From positions 1 through 24,301 of the forward strand of contig DATJXG010000287.1 of NCBI GenBank assembly GCA_035500455.1: DNA of 24,301 bases, given 5' to 3'. The DNA is from DATJXG01 sp035500455. Lineage in GTDB: Bacteria > Acidobacteriota > Terriglobia > Terriglobales > Acidobacteriaceae. The notes under the pieces were generated by a model. It saw only the letters and a list, made by a program, of their open reading frames with translations. It was not told where the DNA came from and did no database searches. Shown piece after piece: positions 7,590-14,111 of this stretch (the stretch's first letter is position 1; each line of letters begins with the position of its first letter). The translations under genes and the position numbers were made by a program.

Positions 7590-9728
7590 ATGTGTGGGTC
7601 TCCTAACAGCCGTGAAACTCGCCCTGGCCGAGCAATCTTGAGGTTTGGAGGCCTACGCTGCCGGCGGGACGCCGGCGCTACTCTCGTGCACGTTCTCTGC
7701 TTTCTTTCTCTTGTCCCGGCTATATCCGCCCAGGAACCGGCGCCGGCCGCGGGTCCCCAGGCTTCCACCGCGGAATTCAACGTGGATATGCTTGAACGCC
7801 GCATTGATCCCTGCACTGACTTCTACGCCTATGCCTGTGACAAGTGGGAGGCGCAGAATCCCATCCCGTCCGATCAATCCAGTTGGGGCCGCTTCGACGA
7901 GGCGGCCGATCGCGTGGAATCGACCATCCGCGGAATGCTGGAGAAGCACTCCTCTGCCGACCCTCACCGAAGTCCCTTGGAACAAAAGCTTGGCGATTAC
8001 TACGACGCCTGCATGGATGAAGATGCGGTAGAGAGAGCGGGAATCGGGCCTGTGCAGCCGGAATTGCAGGCGATTGATGCCATCAGGACGAAAGACGATC
8101 TGCCGGCGCTGGCGGGACGCCTGCATCGCCAGGGAGTGAATGTCCTGTTCCGCTTCGGCCCGGTGCGTGACTTCATGGACGCAAGCCAGCTGATCGCACA
8201 GATCGAAGCCGGAGGAACTGCCATCGCCGACCGCGATTTCTATCTGCGGCGCGATCGCGCCGCCGCTGAGTTCCGAGGGAAATATCTCAAGCACATGCAG
8301 AAGATGTTCGAGCTGTCGGGCGATTCCGGCAGGCAGGCTTCCGCCGAGGCGAAGGCGGCGCTGGGGGTTGAGACCGGCCTGGCGGAAGCGACTCGGGAGC
8401 GCACAAACGGCGGCGAGCCGATGACCACCTACCGCAAAATGACGATGGCTGAACTGGAAGCTCTGAGCCCGGATTTTCGCTGGAAGGCGTACTTCGAGGC
8501 CCTCGGCTGGCGGGAGGCCGGGCAAGTCGTGCAGGTGAGCAAGCCTCAGTTCTTTCAGCAGATGGATGCGTTGCTGCAATCGGCGCCGTTGGAAGATGTG
8601 AAGTCCTACCTGCGCTGGCAAGTGGTGCATGCCTGGGCAGGCCTATTGCCCGCGGGGTTCGCCGAGGAGAATTTCAACTTCTTCGAAAAGACGCTGTCCG
8701 GAACCAGGAAGCTGCCGCCGCGCTGGAAGCGTTGCGTGCGTCTCACCATCGACAACTTGGGGGACGCAGCCGGGCAGATGTATGTGGCGAGCACTTTCCG
8801 GCCGGCGGACAAAGCCGGCGTGGGGGCGATGGTCACGGGCATCGAGAAGGCGCTCAGCGAGGATATCGACAGCGTGCTCTGGATGGGCCCCGAAACCCGG
8901 CGCCAGGCACGGCAAAAACTGGTGGCGGTCCGCAGCCGCATCGGATATCCGGATAGTTGGCGCGATTATGGCGGCTTGCGGATCACGCGCGACGACTTGC
9001 TGGGAAATTCGCAGCGGGTGGCGGAGTTTGCATTTCAGCACCGGCTGGAGAAGATCGGCAAACCGGCGGACCCGGATGAGTGGCCTTATCCGCCCTCCAC
9101 CGTGGATGCGAGCTACAACGACCAGGAGAATGCCATCACCTTGCCGGCGGGAATCCTGCAGGCGCCGTTTTATGACCGCAGCGGCGACGAAGGGTTCAAC
9201 TATGGGGCGATCGGCGGCCTGATTGGCCATGAGTTGACCCACGGCTTCGACGATGAGGGCAGCCAGTACGACGCGAATGGGAACCTGCGCAACTGGTGGA
9301 GCGAAGTCGATCGAAAGACCTTCCGCGGGCGCACGCAATGCTTCGTTGGGCAATATTCGGGATACGCGGCGGTGGATAAGATCAAAGTCAATGGCGAACG
9401 CACGCTGGCGGAGAACATTGCCGACAACGGAGGCGTGCGCATCGCCTATGCGGCACTGATGGCAAGGCTCGCCGGCGAGGGTTCAGCCTCCGCGGACGAG
9501 CCGGCCGGTGGATTGACCGCTCCGCAGCGCTTCTTTCTGGGCTGGGCAAACCTGTGGTGCCAGAACCGCACGGCCGCTCTCTCCCGTGATCTGGCGGAGA
9601 ACGCCACGCACTCGCCCGGTAAATGGCGGGTGAATGGCGTGCTTTCCAACATGCCGGAGTTCCGCCAGGCCTTTCACTGCAAGGCCGATGCTCCCATGGT
9701 CCGGGAAGATGCGTGCCGGGCCTGGTAG
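7590..9728 (+). CDS. M13 family (neprilysin/PepO-like) zinc metallopeptidase
   Basis: A secreted zinc endopeptidase of family M13. The zinc motif is HELTH (H547, H551, numbered from ATG 7590); the third ligand is in ENIADNGG (E608), followed by the catalytic-site aspartate D612. The family signature DFYAYACDKW occurs near residue 70, and the C-terminus ends in C-R-A-W as the family expects. A hydrophobic stretch LVHVLCFLSLVPAISA before QEPAPA is a likely signal peptide. The start is uncertain. ATG 7590 gives 712 residues, but its first 32 codons overlap a palindromic repeat at 7657-7681. GTG 7686 would give a very short signal peptide. A GTG at 7612 in another frame begins VKLALAEQ, then stops. 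The 5' end may have been altered by the repeat. Confidence 0.93.
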   Translation: MCGSPNSRETRPGRAILRFGGLRCRRDAGATLVHVLCFLSLVPAISAQEPAPAAGPQASTAEFNVDMLERRIDPCTDFYAYACDKWEAQNPIPSDQSSWGRFDEAADRVESTIRGMLEKHSSADPHRSPLEQKLGDYYDACMDEDAVERAGIGPVQPELQAIDAIRTKDDLPALAGRLHRQGVNVLFRFGPVRDFMDASQLIAQIEAGGTAIADRDFYLRRDRAAAEFRGKYLKHMQKMFELSGDSGRQASAEAKAALGVETGLAEATRERTNGGEPMTTYRKMTMAELEALSPDFRWKAYFEALGWREAGQVVQVSKPQFFQQMDALLQSAPLEDVKSYLRWQVVHAWAGLLPAGFAEENFNFFEKTLSGTRKLPPRWKRCVRLTIDNLGDAAGQMYVASTFRPADKAGVGAMVTGIEKALSEDIDSVLWMGPETRRQARQKLVAVRSRIGYPDSWRDYGGLRITRDDLLGNSQRVAEFAFQHRLEKIGKPADPDEWPYPPSTVDASYNDQENAITLPAGILQAPFYDRSGDEGFNYGAIGGLIGHELTHGFDDEGSQYDANGNLRNWWSEVDRKTFRGRTQCFVGQYSGYAAVDKIKVNGERTLAENIADNGGVRIAYAALMARLAGEGSASADEPAGGLTAPQRFFLGWANLWCQNRTAALSRDLAENATHSPGKWRVNGVLSNMPEFRQAFHCKADAPMVREDACRAW
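7657..7681. repeat. GC-rich palindromic repeat at the start of the M13 gene
   Basis: GCTGCCGGCGGGACGCCGGC then GCTAC, nearly identical to the copy at 2952-2976. It falls within the proposed N-terminal coding part of the peptidase and encodes RCRRDAGAT, which has no place in the family. Confidence 0.7.
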
Positions 9729-9771
9729 GGGTGGAAAAGGTACCACAGACCGTGACTTCCTGTGCTCGGCG

Positions 9772-9875
9772 CTCTCGGCGGCAGTTCTTTCCGCGCTCGG
9801 CGTTTTAAGGTTCTTAAGGCCGCGATTCAAGAACCAAATCTTAAATCGCTGAGGGCGCAAAGAACCGCCGCCGAG
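9772..9875. repeat. Inverted-repeat element after the M13 gene
   Basis: CTCGGCGGCAGTTCTTT (within 9772-9790) is the near-exact reverse complement of AAAGAACCGCCGCCGAG (9859-9875). Inside lies a second inverted pair, GGTTCTT (9809-9815) and AAGAACC (9829-9835). The nested arms give a cruciform of about 100 bp filling much of the 233-bp gap. No gene is seen there. Confidence 0.55.
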
Positions 9876-9961
9876 GACGCAGAGTTGGCTGCCGCTGGAA
9901 ACTTTTCTGGTGGCTGTGTGGTCTAATGAACAGAGGTTAAATTAGGGTTCTGCCGGCATTC

Positions 9962-11113
9962 ATGAAACTTTCTCGGTTTCGCGCATCTTCGCTGTGCTTG
10001 CTGGTCATCGCCTGGGCGGGAGCGGCGTTCGCCGCGGAGAATCCTGCCAAGTCATTCCTGCCCGCTGAGTTCGGGGGATGGAAGATGACCGGTCCGGCGG
10101 TGGTAAGCGCCGATCCCGGCCGCGCCGATCCGGTAAACGCCGCCCTGCTGAAAGAGTATGGCTTCACCGATTTCACCTCCGCCAACTATCGGAGCGACGA
10201 CGGCCGGAAACTGGCCTTGAAAGCCGCCCGCTTTGCCGACGCCAGCGGCGCCTATGGGGCCTTTACTTACTACAAAATGCCGCAGATGCTGAGCGAGAAG
10301 ATTGGCGATCAGGCGGCCTCGCTCAACGAGCGCGTGATCTTCTATCGCGGCAACATCCTGGTGGACGCGGTATTCGATAAGCTCAGCGCCATGTCGGCGG
10401 CGGAACTGCGTGATCTCTCCAGCATGCTGCCCCTGCCCGGCGGCAACAACGGCAATCTTCCCGGCCTGCCCGCCTACTTGCCGCGCGAGTCTTACGTGAA
10501 GAACACGGCCAAGTACGTCATCGGGCCAGTGGGCCTGGAAAAAGTGGGCGCACCCATCTCCGCCCAACTGGTGGATTTCAACACCGGGGCGGAAGTCGTG
10601 CTTGGTGACTTCAACACCTCGAGCGGCATGGCCACCCTGATGCTGATCTCCTATCCCACGCCGCAAATGGCGGCCGAGCATCTGCGGCGCATTGAAGGCG
10701 CGAACAAGGCGAACCCGCAGCCTCCGGATAGCGCGCCGCCGGTGAGCAACACCATTTTCGGGAGGCGGACCGGGCCCATCGTGGTGGTTGCTGCCGGATC
10801 GCTCTCCCAAAGCGACGCCAACACGCTGCTGAACTCTGTGAATTACGAGGCCAATGTCACCTGGAACCAGGCGGCGACGCCGAACCTGAAGAACAACATC
10901 GGAAATCTGATCTGGAACGCGCTGGTGCTGTGCGGCATCCTCATGGCCTTCTCGCTGGTGGCCGGAATCGCGTTTGGAGGGCTCCGGGTGCTGGTAAGGC
11001 GGCTGTTTCCCGATAACCTGCTCGACCGCTCCGGGGAGGTGGAATTCATCGCCCTCCACCTGGCCGATGGTGGCCCCGAGGCCCCGAACTCGGAGTCTAA
11101 ATACCTCAATTGA
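9962..11113 (+). CDS. Exported membrane-anchored protein, DUF6599-like
   Basis: A 383-residue protein of unknown function. It has a clear signal peptide (residues 1-24, MKLSRFRASS through AGAAFA), a long periplasmic region, one C-terminal membrane helix (about 316-340) and a short basic then acidic cytosolic tail. The periplasmic part begins with SFLPAEFGGWKM and has repeated features such as AYGAFTYYKMP and LMLISYPTPQMAAEHL. I recall this layout from the acidobacterial family DUF6599, but the assignment is tentative. ATG 9962 is chosen because it opens the signal peptide; the ribosome site is poor. A terminator follows 20 bp after the stop, so the gene is probably transcribed alone. Confidence 0.65.
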   Translation: MKLSRFRASSLCLLVIAWAGAAFAAENPAKSFLPAEFGGWKMTGPAVVSADPGRADPVNAALLKEYGFTDFTSANYRSDDGRKLALKAARFADASGAYGAFTYYKMPQMLSEKIGDQAASLNERVIFYRGNILVDAVFDKLSAMSAAELRDLSSMLPLPGGNNGNLPGLPAYLPRESYVKNTAKYVIGPVGLEKVGAPISAQLVDFNTGAEVVLGDFNTSSGMATLMLISYPTPQMAAEHLRRIEGANKANPQPPDSAPPVSNTIFGRRTGPIVVVAAGSLSQSDANTLLNSVNYEANVTWNQAATPNLKNNIGNLIWNALVLCGILMAFSLVAGIAFGGLRVLVRRLFPDNLLDRSGEVEFIALHLADGGPEAPNSESKYLN

Positions 11114-11133
11114 AGTCACTTAGGGGTCTGGAG

Positions 11134-11164
11134 GTGCCTTCCCGTCTCAGGATGAGGCACTTTT
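11134..11164 (+). terminator. Intrinsic terminator after the DUF6599-like gene
   Basis: GTGCCT (11134-11139) pairs with AGGCAC (11155-11160) across a 15-base loop and is followed at once by TTTT. The stem is short, so strength is moderate. Confidence 0.55.
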
Positions 11165-11226
11165 GGTAACTATTGACGGTCTCGTTAAGTTGTTGAAATA
11201 AAAGGTATTTATTTCCCAAAAATTCC

Positions 11227-11255
11227 TTGACACCCCCTTTTTCGGCTCATAAGAT
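11227..11255 (+). promoter_or_regulatory. Sigma70-type promoter (TTGACA-N17-TAAGAT)
   Basis: A perfect -35 TTGACA at 11227-11232 and TAAGAT at 11250-11255, separated by the ideal 17 bp. Transcription would start near 11262. The next gene starts at 11451, so the transcript would have a leader of about 190 bases containing the terminator-like hairpin at 11316. Confidence 0.65.
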
Positions 11256-11261
11256 TTTCGC

Positions 11262-11342
11262 CAGAAAGTTTTGACGGCTTAAACTCCGTTGGAACTATTC
11301 TCCCTTGAAAGAAGAGGCCGCCCTGTTGCCGGGTGGCCTTTT
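11262..11342 (+). ncRNA. Possible short RNA or attenuated leader
   Basis: The 337-bp stretch without a gene (11114-11450) holds, in order, a terminator, an excellent promoter, about 55 bases of unassigned sequence, an intrinsic terminator, then about 100 bases to the ribosome site of the zinc-ribbon gene. A transcript of about 80 bases from 11262 to 11342 is predicted. It could be an independent small RNA or a regulatory leader that ends early under some condition. I do not recognise a known riboswitch fold. Confidence 0.35.
11316..11342 (+). terminator. Intrinsic terminator or attenuator
   Basis: GGCCGCCC (11316-11323) pairs with GGGTGGCC (11331-11338), with one G-U pair and a 7-base loop, followed by TTTT and a further T-rich stretch. 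It lies between the promoter at 11227 and the gene at 11451. Confidence 0.65.
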
Positions 11343-11450
11343 CGTTTCCATAGACGGCGGCGCTTTGGCCGCGACGGCAATTTCTGAACAACCAAGTGAT
11401 TGAGTTCGTATTGTTAAGGGAGCAGTATTGGCTTCACGCGGGGAGGGACT

Positions 11451-11942
11451 ATGTACTGCGATTCGTGCGGAACGGTTTTGCAAACCGGGCAGGCCTTCTG
11501 CGGGCGTTGCGGAAAAGAAGTTCGTGGCGGCACTCCGATTTCATACCCGCATCCCAGCCGGGTGCGGGAGCATGTTCGCCTGCTGGGTATTCTGTGGATC
11601 GGGTATTCTGCATTCCATGTGGTTGGCGCCGTAGTGCTGATGGTGGTTGCCAACACAATCCTCGCTCATCCGTGGACCCCAGGATATCCGCACGTTCCGG
11701 GCTTCCTGTCGCCACTGCTGAGCGCCATCGCCGTCTTGCTGCTGGCCAAGGCCGTAGCCGGGTTCGCGGCAGGGTGGGGATTGCTGCAACGCGAGTCCTG
11801 GGCGCGCGTTCTAAGCCTGGTGGTTGCGTTTATATCGCTGTTCAATGTGCCTCTGGGAACGGCGCTGGGTATCTATACCCTGTGGGTTCTGCTGCCTTCG
11901 CAATCGGATCAGGAGTATGAGGAGCATGTGCGGGCGGCGTGA
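11451..11942 (+). CDS. Zinc-ribbon membrane protein
   Basis: A 163-residue protein. The first 20 residues hold two CxxC knuckles (C3-C6 and C17-C20), a zinc ribbon of the kind found at the N-terminus of many small membrane proteins. About three hydrophobic helices follow (roughly 45-67, 85-112 and 118-145), then an acidic tail. The start is secure: GGGAGGG ends three bases before the ATG at 11451. Function is unknown; the zinc ribbon may sense metal or bind a partner in the cytosol. Confidence 0.72.
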   Translation: MYCDSCGTVLQTGQAFCGRCGKEVRGGTPISYPHPSRVREHVRLLGILWIGYSAFHVVGAVVLMVVANTILAHPWTPGYPHVPGFLSPLLSAIAVLLLAKAVAGFAAGWGLLQRESWARVLSLVVAFISLFNVPLGTALGIYTLWVLLPSQSDQEYEEHVRAA

Positions 11943-12116
11943 GGGCTCTGCACTCAGCGGCCGTCATTTACCGGCGAGGACGCTGGGCGCGCAGAGGAAG
12001 CTTGGGTTTGGGATGGCGATTTCGACAGACATTTGCGAGTGACTGACTTCCTTTCGTTGTTTCCTCGTGTCTTTATGTGTTGCTTTTGGCTGCGTGCAGG
12101 TGCAGGCCTTCAAAGC

Positions 12117-12172
12117 AACCACGAAGGACACCAAGGGATCACGAAGGTTCACGAAGGAAGACCACGAAGACA
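12117..12172. repeat. Degenerate ACGAAGG-rich repeat
   Basis: Within the 298-bp stretch between the zinc-ribbon gene and tRNA-Thr (11943-12240), the words CCACGAAGGACAC, TCACGAAGG, TTCACGAAGG and CCACGAAG recur. A partly complementary T-rich copy lies near 12050-12080. I see no gene here; this type of sequence is common between genes in environmental bacteria and its role is unknown. Confidence 0.5.
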
Positions 12173-12202
12173 TAGACCTGCGCCGCCGAACCGGCGTAAT
12201 CT

Positions 12203-12231
12203 TTGCGCTCTCCCGCCGCCTTATTTAGAAT
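12203..12231 (+). promoter_or_regulatory. Promoter of tRNA-Thr
   Basis: TTGCGC (12203-12208), 17 bp, then TAGAAT (12226-12231), ending 9 bp before the mature tRNA 5' end. The downstream CGGTGGCAGG is GC-rich, as is usual for stable RNA promoters. Confidence 0.6.
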
Positions 12232-12240
12232 CGGTGGCAG

Positions 12241-12316
12241 GCCGACGTAGCTCAGTTGGTAGAGCAGCCGATTCGTAATCGGCAGGTCAGCGGTTCAAGT
12301 CCGCTCGTCGGCTCCA
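12241..12316 (+). tRNA. tRNA-Thr (anticodon CGT)
   Basis: A full cloverleaf can be drawn. The acceptor stem GCCGACG pairs with CGTCGGC, the D-arm is GCTC/GAGC, the anticodon stem is GCCGA/TCGGC with loop TTCGTAA (anticodon CGT at 12274-12276, reading ACG), and the T-arm is AGCGG/CCGCT with loop TTCAAGT. The CCA end is encoded (12314-12316). Confidence 0.95.
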
Positions 12317-12336
12317 TCCTTGCTTGGTATTTCGGT

Positions 12337-13314
12337 TCAATCCAGGTTCTGGCCGAGGAATTCGCGCATTGAGGTCGATAGTTCGCTGGACTGCCGGTTT
12401 AATACTTCAGAAATCTCCTTCACTTCCCCAATCACCCGGCTCAGCGAGGCGACCAGTTTGCTGGTGAGGTCAGCGGTGGCGCGGACTGCAGTGATCTCCT
12501 TGCCGATATCCCCGGTGGCGCTCGCCGTCTGCTCGGAAAGCTTCTTGACCTCGGCCGCGACCACCGCGAATCCCCGGCCGGCTTCTCCGGCGCGCGCCCC
12601 TTCAATGGTCGCATTCAGGGCCAGCAGGTTGGTACGCGCGGCTATATCGGAGATCAGTTCGACCACTCCCCCGATTCTTTGCGAAGCTTCGTTAAGAGCA
12701 GCTACGGCCTGCTGAAGATGCTGGCGGTTCGAGGACTCGTCGGCCTTCAACTCTCTCGCCTGCCTGACTGCGCTGCTAGTGTGTCCGGCCATCTCTCCCA
12801 GCGTGCCGGCGGTCGTGTTCATGCGGTCCGAGGTAGCGGACAATCCCTTTACGACGTTCTTGACGCGGTCGGCGAGAGTACGCCGGGAAGTTTCCACTCT
12901 GCTCAGTTCGGCCGTATCGTCGGCCAGTTGCTGCGTGGTCTTGTTGATGTGCTCGGCGGTGCGTTGGAATGATCCCCGCATCCCGCGCAGCAGAACCCGG
13001 CGGTAGAACTTCTTGTTAGCGGCGTGGTCGAGCGCGGCTTCGGTCTCACGCAGCAGAGCGTCGGTCATGTCCAGAAGGTGATTAATGGAGAATACGGCGC
13101 GGGTCAACAGCGGCGACTCCGGACAATGCAATATCCGCGGTTCGAGGTTGCCTTGAGCGGCTTGCTCACAGACGTTGGCGATCTGGCCGATCCAGTTGCC
13201 ATACAAGGCTAGCTCATCTTCCGAATCGGCGGTTCGTGCCCTGGCGGTGAAGGCCAAAGGTTCACGGGTGCGCGTCATAAGGCCGGACTGCTTGGGAGGC
13301 ACCGTCGTTGTCAT
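12337..13314 (-). CDS. Soluble methyl-accepting chemotaxis protein
   Basis: A 325-residue cytosolic chemoreceptor signalling protein. It has no membrane helix. An N-terminal helical region (about 30-120) is followed by the MCP signalling domain, with the hairpin-tip motif NLLALNATIEGARAGEAG near residues 229-246, where CheA and CheW bind. The ATG at 13314 is preferred: GGAG lies 10 bases upstream. An in-frame TTG at 13338 would overlap the TGA stop of the previous gene but lacks a ribosome site. The gene follows the Aer-like PAS gene by 20 bp on the same strand, so the two are probably co-transcribed, the PAS protein acting as the sensor half. It converges on tRNA-Thr. Confidence 0.88.
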   Translation of the reverse strand: MTTTVPPKQSGLMTRTREPLAFTARARTADSEDELALYGNWIGQIANVCEQAAQGNLEPRILHCPESPLLTRAVFSINHLLDMTDALLRETEAALDHAANKKFYRRVLLRGMRGSFQRTAEHINKTTQQLADDTAELSRVETSRRTLADRVKNVVKGLSATSDRMNTTAGTLGEMAGHTSSAVRQARELKADESSNRQHLQQAVAALNEASQRIGGVVELISDIAARTNLLALNATIEGARAGEAGRGFAVVAAEVKKLSEQTASATGDIGKEITAVRATADLTSKLVASLSRVIGEVKEISEVLNRQSSELSTSMREFLGQNLD

Positions 13315-13334
13315 AGAAAGCTTTCTCCGCCGGT

Positions 13335-13859
13335 TCAAACCGCGAACATGAACTCGTCGTAACTCATGTTCTTCTCCGCCACCATATTCATCAGCATCTG
13401 CCCCGCGGCTTCCATACCGCGGCGCCAGTCGGAGTGCCGCTTTTCCTCGGCCCTGAGCCGGGCGTAAATTCCTTCGAACATCTGCACCTGATGGCGGTCG
13501 GGCACGCGCCGGTTGGAGTGGTAGCCAATGATGCGATTGGCGGCGCCGTAGGTCGGCGTCACATGGGCGAACACCCAGTAATAGTCGCCGTTCTTACACA
13601 TGTTCTTCACATAAGCGAATATCTCCTGCCGTTGCAAGAGCGTGTCCCATAGCAATTTGAATACGCATTGTGGCATCTCGGGATGGCGAATGATGTTGTG
13701 CGGCTGGCCCAGCAATTCCTCCTCGGTATAGCCGGAGATATCAAGGAAGGTCTTGTTGGCGTAGGTGATCACTCCCTTGATGTCGGTCTTGCTGACGATG
13801 ATTTCGTCTTCCCGGAAGGTCTGCTCGCGGCGCGTGGGCTGGACCGTGCTCTGCTTCAT
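13335..13859 (-). CDS. Aer-like PAS sensor protein
   Basis: A 174-residue cytosolic protein whose residues 20-125 form a PAS domain close to that of the energy-taxis sensor Aer. It shows YANKTFLDISGY, then NIIRHPEMP (55-63) and VKNMCKNGDYYWVFA (84-98), the block around the FAD pocket in Aer. A 50-residue helical tail follows, with no HAMP, membrane helix or MCP domain. The ATG at 13859 is chosen for its GAGGGG site four bases upstream; an ATG at 13931 would add 24 residues without a good site. It is encoded directly upstream of the soluble MCP gene, so the pair resembles Aer split into sensor and signalling parts. FAD binding is inferred from similarity. Confidence 0.82.
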   Translation of the reverse strand: MKQSTVQPTRREQTFREDEIIVSKTDIKGVITYANKTFLDISGYTEEELLGQPHNIIRHPEMPQCVFKLLWDTLLQRQEIFAYVKNMCKNGDYYWVFAHVTPTYGAANRIIGYHSNRRVPDRHQVQMFEGIYARLRAEEKRHSDWRRGMEAAGQMLMNMVAEKNMSYDEFMFAV

Positions 13860-14111
13860 ACAACCCCTCAGAGCAGCTATCGGCGGCAGGTGAAACGACT
13901 TTAAGGTTGGGATCGCAGGGGACATCTTCATAGGGAGCAGCCCTCCGCAGGATGGTCCCAGCGGTTAAAGACGGCAAATTGATTTTCATCGCCTTCCCAG
14001 CGGGGCCGGGAAGATGCCACGTCGAAGGGTTCTGCTAATGAATTCCGCGCCGCCGCCGATATGACCCTGGGGAGCGGCCTGTCCGGGGCGCCTCTTCGTG
14101 GGCGGTAAAAG

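Noticed and set aside
11262..11342. Known riboswitch such as a c-di-GMP or SAM class
   Set aside because: I could not match conserved core elements of any class by eye, so only an unnamed leader is reported.
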